Source of the DNA: Synergistaceae bacterium
GTDB taxonomy: Bacteria; Synergistota; Synergistia; Synergistales; Synergistaceae
DNA: 12,211 nucleotides
Assembly (NCBI GenBank): GCA_031274465.1
Contig: JAISQC010000114.1
Location: 1 to 12,211, forward strand
Reading direction: 5' to 3'
The notes under the pieces are model-generated. The model worked only from the letters and a program-made list of their open reading frames with translations, did not search any database and was not told where the DNA came from. The position numbers were made by a program, and so were the translations under genes. This document shows, in pieces, positions 1 to 6,800 of the stretch (position 1 is the stretch's first letter; the number at the start of each line of letters is the position of its first letter).

Positions 1-40
1 CTTTAATCGCCTCTTGAGAGACGAGCGAGTTTCATTGATG

Positions 41-79
41 TATTTTTACCACCGATCTCGATAATTGTCAATAGCTAAA
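41..79 (+). repeat. Imperfect direct repeat, copy 1
   Basis: This segment begins TATTTTTACCA and carries the core ATTGTCAATAGC at 64-75. It aligns without gaps, with a handful of mismatches, to 407-445. The sequence after it (TAAACGTTTGTTT) also resembles TAAAACGTTTTTTT at about 493-506, which follows copy 2 after the A-rich repeat cluster. This copy therefore looks like a duplicate of the upstream flank of the vapBC operon, without the genes. The partial core TTGTCAAT recurs at 107-114. Confidence 0.6.
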
Positions 80-220
80 CGTTTGTTTCGGGCGTAAAAA
101 CTTTTTTTGTCAATGAATGGCAGTAAAAACATGCCACCACTCCCGATTCGACGCTGCCTCGCCCGCCCGCGCCATCTTGGTTGTCCCTTTCAGAAAATCC
201 CAGCCTCGCATTATCAAACG

Positions 221-254
221 GGCGGCCCAGCCTTATGTGAATCGCTGGGCTGCC
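221..254. repeat. GC-rich inverted repeat (hairpin)
   Basis: The arms GGCGGCCCAGC (221-231) and GCTGGGCTGCC (244-254) pair over 11 bases, with one G-T wobble, around a 12-base loop. There is no T-run directly after it on either strand, so a plain intrinsic terminator is unlikely. It resembles a REP/MITE-type palindrome or a structured remnant. Copy number cannot be judged from this window. Confidence 0.5.
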
Positions 255-406
255 GTCCGCCCGAAGGGCAGTGAAAGGAAGATGAAGGGATATATGAATT
301 GGCATTTTACGTTAAACGAGCATACATAAGCACTTTGATGCCTAAAAAAAATGCTTGATACTCGAACGAAACTACCCGACTCAAAGCCGGGAAATTTCGT
401 GGGTTT

Positions 407-445
407 TATTTTTACCATTGATGTCCAAAATTGTCAATAGCAAAA
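407..445 (+). repeat. Imperfect direct repeat, copy 2
   Basis: This is the partner of 41-79, with its start 366 bp further along. It shares TATTTTTACCA at the left and AATTGTCAATAGC (429-441) at the right. It sits about 65 bp upstream of the vapBC -35 box, so it may be part of the upstream control region or the end of an element lying between the two copies. Confidence 0.6.
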
Positions 446-492
446 AGATGACATAGCAAAAAGACAAAAAGATGACCTGTGCAAAAAGATAA
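440..492 (+). repeat. Cluster of short GCAAAAAGATGA-like repeats
   Basis: The unit (G)CAAAAAGATGA recurs four times in imperfect form, at 440-452, 456-465, 465-477 and 481-492, immediately upstream of the vapBC promoter. The runs of A are only partly in helical phase. They could be slippage-expanded DNA, an UP-element-like A-rich activator, or a regulator binding array. The units are too short and too close together for a CRISPR array. Confidence 0.55.
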
Positions 493-509
493 TAAAACGT
501 TTTTTTCTC

Positions 510-540
510 TTGACGGTGTACACACATAAGTATATCTTAT
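510..540 (+). promoter_or_regulatory. vapBC promoter with overlapping palindromes
   Basis: A -35 box TTGACG (510-515) is followed after 17 bases by a -10 box TATCTT (533-538). Two palindromes overlap it: GTGTACAC (516-523) in the spacer, and ATAAG-n5-CTTAT (526-540) over the -10 box. VapB antitoxins, alone or with VapC, are known to repress their own promoters by binding palindromes near the -10 box, so these are the natural operator candidates. The operator role is inferred. The ribosome binding site GGGGGAGG (543-550) follows. Confidence 0.65.
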
Positions 541-557
541 ATGGGGGAGGTGGGAAA

Positions 558-812
558 ATGGGAAACGCGAAAACCACTCGAGTCTTTAAAAACGGCAACA
601 GCCTTGCCGTTCGCATTCCATCGGAATTTTCAGTGACGGAAGACGAAATGCTGATCCAAAAAATTGGAGACGCTATCTTGCTCACGCCCAAAAAAGACGT
701 TTGGGAGAGTTTTGCAAGAAGCCTTGAAGAGTTCTCGCCGGACTTTATGAATGGCGGCAGAAATCAGCCGGATTTGCAGGAAAGGAAAATTGTCTTTGAC
801 TGCGCGGAGTAG
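558..812 (+). CDS. vapB: Antitoxin VapB (AbrB/MazE-type)
   Basis: This encodes an 84-residue antitoxin that neutralises the VapC ribonuclease directly downstream and probably represses the operon. The N-terminal half (about residues 5-45) carries the swapped-hairpin AbrB/MazE DNA-binding fold, seen in the stretch TTRVFKNGNSLAVRIPSEF, which is typical of the VagC/VapB group. The C-terminal half (about 47-84), with VWESFARSLEEFSPDF, is the acidic, flexible part that usually wraps the toxin. The ATG at 558 is chosen because GGGGGAGG lies 7 bases upstream. An in-frame TTG at 510 falls inside the promoter and is rejected. The stop is 4 bases before the vapC start, so the two are translationally coupled. 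Base composition is more AT-rich than the genes to the right, consistent with horizontal acquisition. Confidence 0.9.
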   Translation: MGNAKTTRVFKNGNSLAVRIPSEFSVTEDEMLIQKIGDAILLTPKKDVWESFARSLEEFSPDFMNGGRNQPDLQERKIVFDCAE

Positions 813-816
813 AGAA

Positions 817-1215
817 ATGTTCTTGCTGGACACGAATATTTGCATTTACGCCATCAACAGACGTTCGCAGAAAGTTATCGACTGTTTTTCCAAAAAAGAA
901 CCTTACGAAATAAAATTGTCCTCAGTGACGTTGGCCGAGCTGGAATATGGGGCGTCAAAAAGCCAAAATCGCGGGAAAAACCGCATGGCGTTGTTCGGTT
1001 TTGTGGCCCCGTTTGAAATTATCCCCTTCGATGACCGCGATGCTGAAGCATTCGGGCTGATCAGGACATCTTTGGAAAGGCAAGGGCGCGTCATCGGCCC
1101 CTATGACATGCAAATAGCCGCTCAAGCGATAAGCAGGGATTTCACGCTTGTCACGAATAATGCGAGAGAATTTGACAGGATTCCCGGGCTGAAAATCGAA
1201 AATTGGGCGGCATGA
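817..1215 (+). CDS. vapC: Ribonuclease toxin VapC (PIN domain)
   Basis: This encodes a 132-residue PIN-domain toxin, a Mg2+/Mn2+-dependent endoribonuclease. Members of the family cut initiator tRNA, other tRNAs or the 23S rRNA sarcin-ricin loop; the target here is unknown. The protein opens with MFLLDTNICIYAI, giving the first acidic metal ligand (Asp5). Glu41 in TLAELEYG and Asp97 in IGPYDMQIAA supply the others, and VTNNAREF (about 112-119) is the usual Asn/Asp-rich end of the active site. LKIENW is the typical C-terminus of the VagD/MvpA-like VapC subgroup, and the length is normal. An upstream in-frame start at 751 would overlap vapB by 62 bases. The ATG at 817 fits the domain start, with AGAG just ahead of it and vapB ending 4 bases before. 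All catalytic residues are present, so the toxin looks functional. Confidence 0.93.
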   Translation: MFLLDTNICIYAINRRSQKVIDCFSKKEPYEIKLSSVTLAELEYGASKSQNRGKNRMALFGFVAPFEIIPFDDRDAEAFGLIRTSLERQGRVIGPYDMQIAAQAISRDFTLVTNNAREFDRIPGLKIENWAA

Positions 1216-1257
1216 ACTACGCGCTCAAATGGGATATGATTTTTTTGTTTGAGGCGG

Positions 1258-1290
1258 TATAATGCCAACGTCAATAATCACTAAGGAGAA
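1258..1290 (+). promoter_or_regulatory. pckG promoter -10 box and ribosome binding site
   Basis: A perfect TATAAT lies at 1258-1263. The -35 position (about 1235-1240, TATGAT) is a poor match, and an extended -10 TG is absent, so the promoter probably needs an activator or an upstream element. The ribosome binding site AAGGAGAAAGG (1283-1293) directly precedes the ATG at 1294. The 78-base gap after vapC contains no terminator hairpin that I can see, so read-through from vapBC is possible. Confidence 0.6.
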
Positions 1291-1293
1291 AGG

Positions 1294-3075
1294 ATGTTTG
1301 CCTTGTCATTGACCAACAACAAAGCTGTAAACGCCTGGGTGGAGGAAATGGCCGCCATGACCAGGCCGGATGGGATCGTATGGATAGACGGGTCGGAAGA
1401 GCAGCTCGACTCGTTGCGGAAGCAAAGCCTGGCGTCCGGCGAGATAATCGCCCTCAATCAGGAGAAGCTGCCCGGGTGCTACCTGCACCGCACCGCCGTG
1501 AACGACGTCGCGCGCGTCGAACACCGCACCTTCATCTGTTCGCGCAAGAAGGAGAACGCGGGCCCAACGAACAATTGGATGGACCCGGTCGAGATGTACG
1601 CGCGCCTGCGCAAGCTCTACGACGGGTCGATGAGGGGCCGCACCATGTACGTCATACCGTTTTCCATGACGGTTCCGGAGTCGCCTTTCGCGAAATTCGG
1701 CATAGAGCTGACCGACTCCATCTATGTCGTGCTGAACATGGCGATAATGACCCGCATCGGGACTCGTGTGCTCAAATGCCTCGACGCCAGCGCCGACCCG
1801 TCCGTCTTCACCAAGGGGCTTCACGCGAAGGCGGGCATCGACGAGGAAAACCGCTACATCGTCCAGTTCCCGGAGGACAACGCGATATGGTCGATCAACT
1901 CAGGCTACGGCGGCAACGTGCTGCTGGGCAAGAAATGCTTCGCGCTCCGCATCGCCTCTTTCCTCGGATGGCAGGAGGGCTGGATGGCAGAGCATATGCT
2001 GATTTTGGGCATAGAGAACCCCAAGGGCGAGATTCGCTATCTCGCGGCGGCGTTCCCGTCGGCCTGCGGCAAGACGAACCTCGCGATGCTGATCCCGCCG
2101 GAGGTCTACAAAAACAAGGGCTACAAGGTGTGGTGCGTCGGAGACGACATAGCGTGGCTGCGCATAGGGCCGGACGGCAGGCTGTGGGCGGTGAACCCCG
2201 AGGCAGGCTTCTTCGGTGTGGCGCCCGGGACTAACATGAAATCCAACCCCAACGCCCTGCTGTCGTGCAGGAAAGACACCATCTTCACCAACGTGGTTCA
2301 CAATCTGGACGACAACACCGTGTGGTGGGAGGGCCTCGACAAGAACCCGCCCAAGAACGCCCTCAACTGGAAGGGCGAGAAGTGGGACGCAAGCGGCGGC
2401 TCCAAGGGCGCTCACCCCAACAGCCGCTTTACCGCGCCGGCAAAGCAGTGCCCCTGCATATCCAGCGAATTCGAGGCGCCTCAGGGCGTTCCGATCTCCG
2501 CCCTCGTCTTCGGCGGGCGCAGGGCCAAGACCGCCCCGCTGGTCTATCAGTCGCGCGATTGGGACCACGGCGTGTTCGTGGGTTCGATCATGGCGAGCGA
2601 GACTACTGCGGCGGCTTCCGGCGCCGTAGGCGTAGTGCGCCGCGACCCGATGGCTATGCTTCCGTTCTGCGGCTACCACATGGGGGACTATTTCGCGCAC
2701 TGGTTCGAGATGGGCACCAAGATACCCAAGCCCCCGAAGATATTCAACGTCAACTGGTTTAGGACCGACGAGAACGGCAATTTCATCTGGCCGGGTTACG
2801 GGGAGAACATGCGCGTTCTGGAATGGATAATAAAGCGCGCGTTCGGCGAGGCCGACGCTGTAGACAGCCCGATAGGCTATCTGCCGAAGGCGGAGGAGAT
2901 CAACCGCGAGGGGCTGGACGTATCGCTCGACACGCTGAAGGGCTTGCTGTCGGTGGACAAGGAGCTCTGGAGGGAAGAGGCAAAGGGCATCCACGAGTTC
3001 TACGCCAAATTCGGCGACAAGCTTCCGGTGAAGCTGAAAGACGAGCTGGCAAAACTCGAGAAAAACCTGGCCTGA
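1294..3075 (+). CDS. pckG: Phosphoenolpyruvate carboxykinase (GTP)
   Basis: This is a 593-residue cytosolic enzyme of the GTP-dependent PEPCK family (EC 4.1.1.32). It interconverts oxaloacetate + GTP with PEP + CO2 + GDP, and so links C4 acids to gluconeogenesis or, in anaerobes, to PEP carboxylation. Visible signatures are HRTFICSRKKENAGPTNNW (77-95), the substrate region around SGYGGNVLLGKK (203-214), the PEPCK P-loop FPSACGKTNLAM (254-265), the kinase-2 metal site VGDDIAW (282-288), NPEAGFFGVAPGTN (301-314), NSRFTAP (376-382), and the mobile lid SETTAAASG (435-443). Length is normal for the family, whose bacterial members run about 600 residues. The ATG has a strong AAGGAG site. Codon use is GC-rich, unlike vapBC. 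It appears monocistronic, with its own TATAAT box and a terminator hairpin 23 bases after the stop. Nothing is missing. Confidence 0.97.
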   Translation: MFALSLTNNKAVNAWVEEMAAMTRPDGIVWIDGSEEQLDSLRKQSLASGEIIALNQEKLPGCYLHRTAVNDVARVEHRTFICSRKKENAGPTNNWMDPVEMYARLRKLYDGSMRGRTMYVIPFSMTVPESPFAKFGIELTDSIYVVLNMAIMTRIGTRVLKCLDASADPSVFTKGLHAKAGIDEENRYIVQFPEDNAIWSINSGYGGNVLLGKKCFALRIASFLGWQEGWMAEHMLILGIENPKGEIRYLAAAFPSACGKTNLAMLIPPEVYKNKGYKVWCVGDDIAWLRIGPDGRLWAVNPEAGFFGVAPGTNMKSNPNALLSCRKDTIFTNVVHNLDDNTVWWEGLDKNPPKNALNWKGEKWDASGGSKGAHPNSRFTAPAKQCPCISSEFEAPQGVPISALVFGGRRAKTAPLVYQSRDWDHGVFVGSIMASETTAAASGAVGVVRRDPMAMLPFCGYHMGDYFAHWFEMGTKIPKPPKIFNVNWFRTDENGNFIWPGYGENMRVLEWIIKRAFGEADAVDSPIGYLPKAEEINREGLDVSLDTLKGLLSVDKELWREEAKGIHEFYAKFGDKLPVKLKDELAKLEKNLA

Positions 3076-3097
3076 CGGTCGCGCAAACGCAAATATG

Positions 3098-3129
3098 AGG
3101 CGGGATGGCGGCAAGCCATCCCGCCTTTA
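3098..3129. terminator. Convergent terminator hairpin
   Basis: The arms AGGCGGGATGGC (3098-3109) and GCCATCCCGCCT (3115-3126) pair perfectly over 12 bases around a 5-base loop. TTTAATCTCTT follows on the plus strand, a moderate T-tract for pckG. On the minus strand the hairpin starts right after the RDD gene stop and is followed by CATATTT, a weaker tail. It probably serves both converging genes. Confidence 0.8.
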
Positions 3130-3864
3130 ATCTCTTATCACGATGGTGCCAGCCAGCATGTCGTGCAGAGTCCTTCGGTCGTCCCTGAAAAGGCAGCATA
3201 TGTCAGCGATGAAAAATAACTGGCCGACTATCGGGATGCACCCGATCAGGCTCGGCACAAACCCGCGCAGTATGAGTATTTTCCACGTCGGGGTCCTGCT
3301 GCCGTCGGGGTTCGCTATTTTTATGTTCATGATTTTTTTGCCAAGCGTCTGGCTGTTTTTGTGTAGCAGATATATGTTGTATATCGAATAAAATATCGTC
3401 GGAAGCACAAACAGCGCGGAAACGAAGAGCAACGCGGCCACGTCCCCGGTCTTTATGGCGTACGGGTCTATTATGTATAGCCCGAAAACTACAGCGGCGA
3501 TTATTGTTGCCACAGCCCATATCGCGCCCGCCAGCAAAAAATCCAAAAAGACAGCCAAAAAGCGCTGCCATCTCGTCGCAAGCTCGACGGCGCCCGGCAC
3601 CCCGCCTTCGCCTGGCGATGCCATCGGCGGCGGCGGGGGAGTTTCCGTCTGATTGTGGGGCTCTTGAGGCGTTTCTCCTTCCCGGAAGAGCTGCCCCACC
3701 TCGGTATCCGCCGCCCTCGTCCAGCCTTTGGCGGCGTTTTCGGGCTCTCCGTTCCAGACGAGCGTGTCCGGGGTCAGTTCGCCCCTCCGCGCCATGCCGC
3801 GAAGCGCCTCTTCGGGAAAAGGCCCATGTATTTTGCCATCCAGCGCGCAATGCCATTCTTTCAT
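3127..3864 (-). CDS. GYF_2 and RDD domain membrane protein
   Basis: This encodes a 245-residue membrane protein of unknown function. Residues about 2-53 match the GYF_2 pattern (WHCALDGKIHGPF, then GELTPDTLVWNGE and GWTRA), a small domain thought to bind peptides or partner proteins. A Pro-rich linker follows (about 65-92, with PPPPP at 76-80). The RDD domain covers about 95-245, with its name-giving Arg and Asp in WQRFLAVFLDFLL, the loop NSQTLGKKIMNIKI, and the ending FRDDRRTLHDMLAGT. Three hydrophobic spans are visible at about 103-131, 143-168 and 195-222. RDD proteins have been linked to transport or ion homeostasis, but no general function is established. An AAGGAAG site lies about 13 bases ahead of the ATG. 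It starts 27 bp after the hybrid kinase stop on the same strand, with no terminator between, so it is probably co-transcribed with the kinase. Confidence 0.88.
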   Translation of the reverse strand: MKEWHCALDGKIHGPFPEEALRGMARRGELTPDTLVWNGEPENAAKGWTRAADTEVGQLFREGETPQEPHNQTETPPPPPMASPGEGGVPGAVELATRWQRFLAVFLDFLLAGAIWAVATIIAAVVFGLYIIDPYAIKTGDVAALLFVSALFVLPTIFYSIYNIYLLHKNSQTLGKKIMNIKIANPDGSRTPTWKILILRGFVPSLIGCIPIVGQLFFIADICCLFRDDRRTLHDMLAGTIVIRD

Positions 3865-3891
3865 AATAACGCACTTCCTTTTTTGTTAGCC

Positions 3892-6800
3892 CTATGCCTG
3901 GACGGCGAGCGGCGCGACGCCTTTTTTCGGAAGGTATTTGCGCAGCATCGTCAATATGTCGTTTGGGTCCAGCGGCTTGCCCATGTGGGCGTCCATGCCG
4001 GATGACAGGCATTTTTCGACGTCCTCGCGGAACACGTTGGCGGTCATGGCGATGATCGGTATGCTGCGCGCCTTCGGAGTTCCGAGTGCCCGAATCCGGC
4101 GCGAGGCTTCGTAGCCATCCATTTCGGGCATCTGCACGTCCATGAAGATCACGTCGTACTTATCGGGCGCATCGCTGAACATTTTAAGCGCCTCCGCCCC
4201 GTTTTCGGCGCAATCGATGGCAAGCATCGTGGGTTCGAGCAGGGCCAGCACTATCTCGCGGTTTATCTCCAAATCCTCGGCCAGAAGCACGCAATTACCC
4301 TCGAAGCAATCCGCCTCGCCTCCGGATTCGCCGTCTTGGGCGATCTGGTTGTCGGTGCCGAGGCATTCGCTGATGCAGTCGGCGATTCCCGATGGGAAAA
4401 TGGGCTTCGAGAGGAATTTGAACACTCCGACGCTGTGCGCCTGTTCCTCTATGGAACTCCATTCTGCGGCAGATATCATGATGATGACGGATTTGTCCGC
4501 GCACGCCTCCTTGATCCTGCGCGAAAGCTCCAGCCCGTCCATGCCCGGCATCCTCCAGTCTATGAAGCATATATCGTAAGGGCCGTTCCGATCCACCAGC
4601 GTCAAGGCGTCCTCGCCGCTTTCGGCGGTGTCGCAGGCAACGCCGAACCCATGAATGATTTCCTTTAGGTATTCCAGTATTTCCGTCGAGTCGTCCACCA
4701 CGAGCGCCCGTATGTTTTTCCATTCAGCGCCCGGAGGCAGGAGGCCGGATCGCTTTTCCCGCCCTATTTCGAGTTGGATGGTGAACGCGAATTTTGCCCC
4801 CTTCCCGAACTCCGACTCGATCCAAATCCTCCCGCCCATCATCTCGACGATCCGTTTGGATATGGCGAGGCCCAGCCCGGTGCCGCCGAACTTGCGCGAC
4901 GTGCTGCTTTCGGCCTGTCCGAATGCGGTGAACAGGCGCGCCTGCTGTTCGCGCGAAATTCCGATCCCGGTGTCGGCCACTTCGAACAGTATGGTGCATT
5001 TGCCGCCCTCTTCCTCCTCCAGATGCGTTTCGAGGGACACCGAGCCGTGCTCTGGGGTGAACTTCACGGCGTTGCCGAGCAGGTTCGTTATCACCTGCGA
5101 CAGCCTCTGGTCGTCGCCGATCAGGTCGCGGGGGATATTGCGGTCGATGCGCACGGTAAAATTCTGCTGTTTCTCGTCCACGCGGAAATTGATTATGTTC
5201 GCCACGTTCTGTAGCATTTTTTCGAGGTCGAACTCCGCGAACGACAGCTCGAACCTGTTGGCCTCTATCTTCGACATGTCCAGTATGTCGTTGATGACGC
5301 CGAGCAGGTGCAGGGAAGCGGCTTCTATCTTGTTCAGGCAATAGTCCTTCCGCTCGGTCTCCTGCGAGGATTTCGCTATCGCGGTCATTCCGATGATCGC
5401 GTTCATGGGCGTCCTCATCTCGTGCGACATGTTGGAGAGGAAATCGCTCTTGGCCCGACTTGCCGCCCGCGCCTCCGCTATGGCCGCGCGCAGCGCCTTG
5501 GTCGTCTCGTTGCGCATCATGGCGTTTGCCAGCAACAGGCCCCCGGAGCGCAGGATGCCCTCCTCGTCCTTCGAGAAAGATCGCTCGTTGTGGCAGTCGT
5601 CGAAGCTGACGAAGCCCCAGAACTTATCGTGCAAAAAAACGGGGATTGTCAGGATGGACTGTATGCCGTAGGGTGCCAGCCTGGTCCGCTCGGTCTGCGA
5701 TAGGCCGCGTAGCGGTCCGTTGACGCACTCGCGGGAGGAGAACTTCTCCTCCCATTCCGGGATGCTGTCGATGTAAAAAAACTCGAACGGCTCTTCTGCC
5801 GCGACGTTCTCGGTTTTTTCAAAGGCGTCTTCGCCGCCGGGCCATTTGAATATTCGCGAATACTTCAGCGAGCCGTCTTTCATCTTATTTTGCCAGATAT
5901 ATATCCGATCGACGCCCACGCAGCGGGCCATCATCTCCATGCCGTGCCTCAGCGTGTCCTCGAACTGCTCCTCGTCGGAGGCCAGCAGAAGGGAAGCCGC
6001 TTCGTTTATGGTGTGCAGCAGCTTGTCCCGTATCAGGAGTTCACTGGTGCGCTCGCGCACTGCCACTTCGAGTTTCTTTCCCTCGGCCCTGTGCCTCATG
6101 AACATCGCGGAAATGAGCGCTAGCAGGCAGAGCATCAGGATGGCCGCGCCGATGAGCCATGGTATCTGCGCCTGCGCCATCTTTCCGCGGTAATCGAACA
6201 CGCGCCGCGTCCATCGGTCGGATATGCCGTCCGTGTCTATCAGCCGCAGTGATTTGCCGACGATGGAAGCCAGGGTTTTCTCTTTGACGTTGAAGCCGAA
6301 AGTGGATTCGAAGGGATGCCTGAATACAATGTTCGATTTGAAGCCGGGGCGCTCCCGAAAGTTCGTCTGGCTGAGAAGCAGGTTCCTCGTAGCCATAACG
6401 AGGTCTATGTCTTTGCGCTCGAGCGCGTCGAAGGCGTCGTCCGTGTTGAGGTATTCCACTGTGTTGCTGTGGTTCGGGAACCAATTGTGGAATATTTCGG
6501 CATAGGCGGTCCCTGTCATTATGCCGACTTTGGAAAAAAGGACCTCGTTGATGTCCAAACTCTCGAACTCGGCGCGGGAGATCAGTGCGTAGTAGTCGGT
6601 CTGGTACGACGCGTCGGGCCACAGATATCGGCCTTCGCGCTCCTCGGAGCGGATGAGCTCGGTGATCATCGCCGATGCGCCGCTTTCCAGCATGGCCAGA
6701 AGGTCCGGCCATTCCATGGGCTCGTCGTTCACACGCTCGAACGAGAGCCCCGTAAGAGTCTCTATCTCGTCCAGAACGTCGAAAGCGACGCCCTGCCATG

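Larger units (their letters stand above)
1..509. other. Gene-poor region upstream of vapBC
   Basis: I see no convincing gene in this stretch. Short open frames exist on both strands, the longest about 76 codons, but none has a good ribosome binding site or a recognisable domain. The region is a mosaic: an AT-rich left end, a GC-rich core at about 130-260, and an AT-rich right end leading into the vapBC promoter. It holds an imperfect direct repeat (41-79 and 407-445), a hairpin at 221-254, and a run of short A-rich repeats at 440-492. A second, weaker fold is possible at about 366-400, where CGAAA and CCCG arms face CGGG and TTTCG and T-rich sequence follows. It could be the tail of a degraded gene or of a mobile or repeat element, but nothing here decides between these. 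Confidence 0.6.

Noticed and set aside
75..418. Short open frames in the first 500 bases as small genes
   Set aside because: None has a convincing ribosome binding site, hydrophobic segment or known motif, and frames overlap on both strands. They are treated as non-coding, though a decayed gene cannot be excluded.
440..492. CRISPR array
   Set aside because: The repeated unit is only about 12 bases, imperfect, and separated by 0-4 bases. There are no spacers of constant length.
1900..3114. 404-codon open frame on the minus strand across pckG
   Set aside because: It lies opposite an intact, fully recognisable PEPCK. Its translation is rich in Arg, Ala, Val and His without domain features, as expected from the complementary frame of GC-rich codons.
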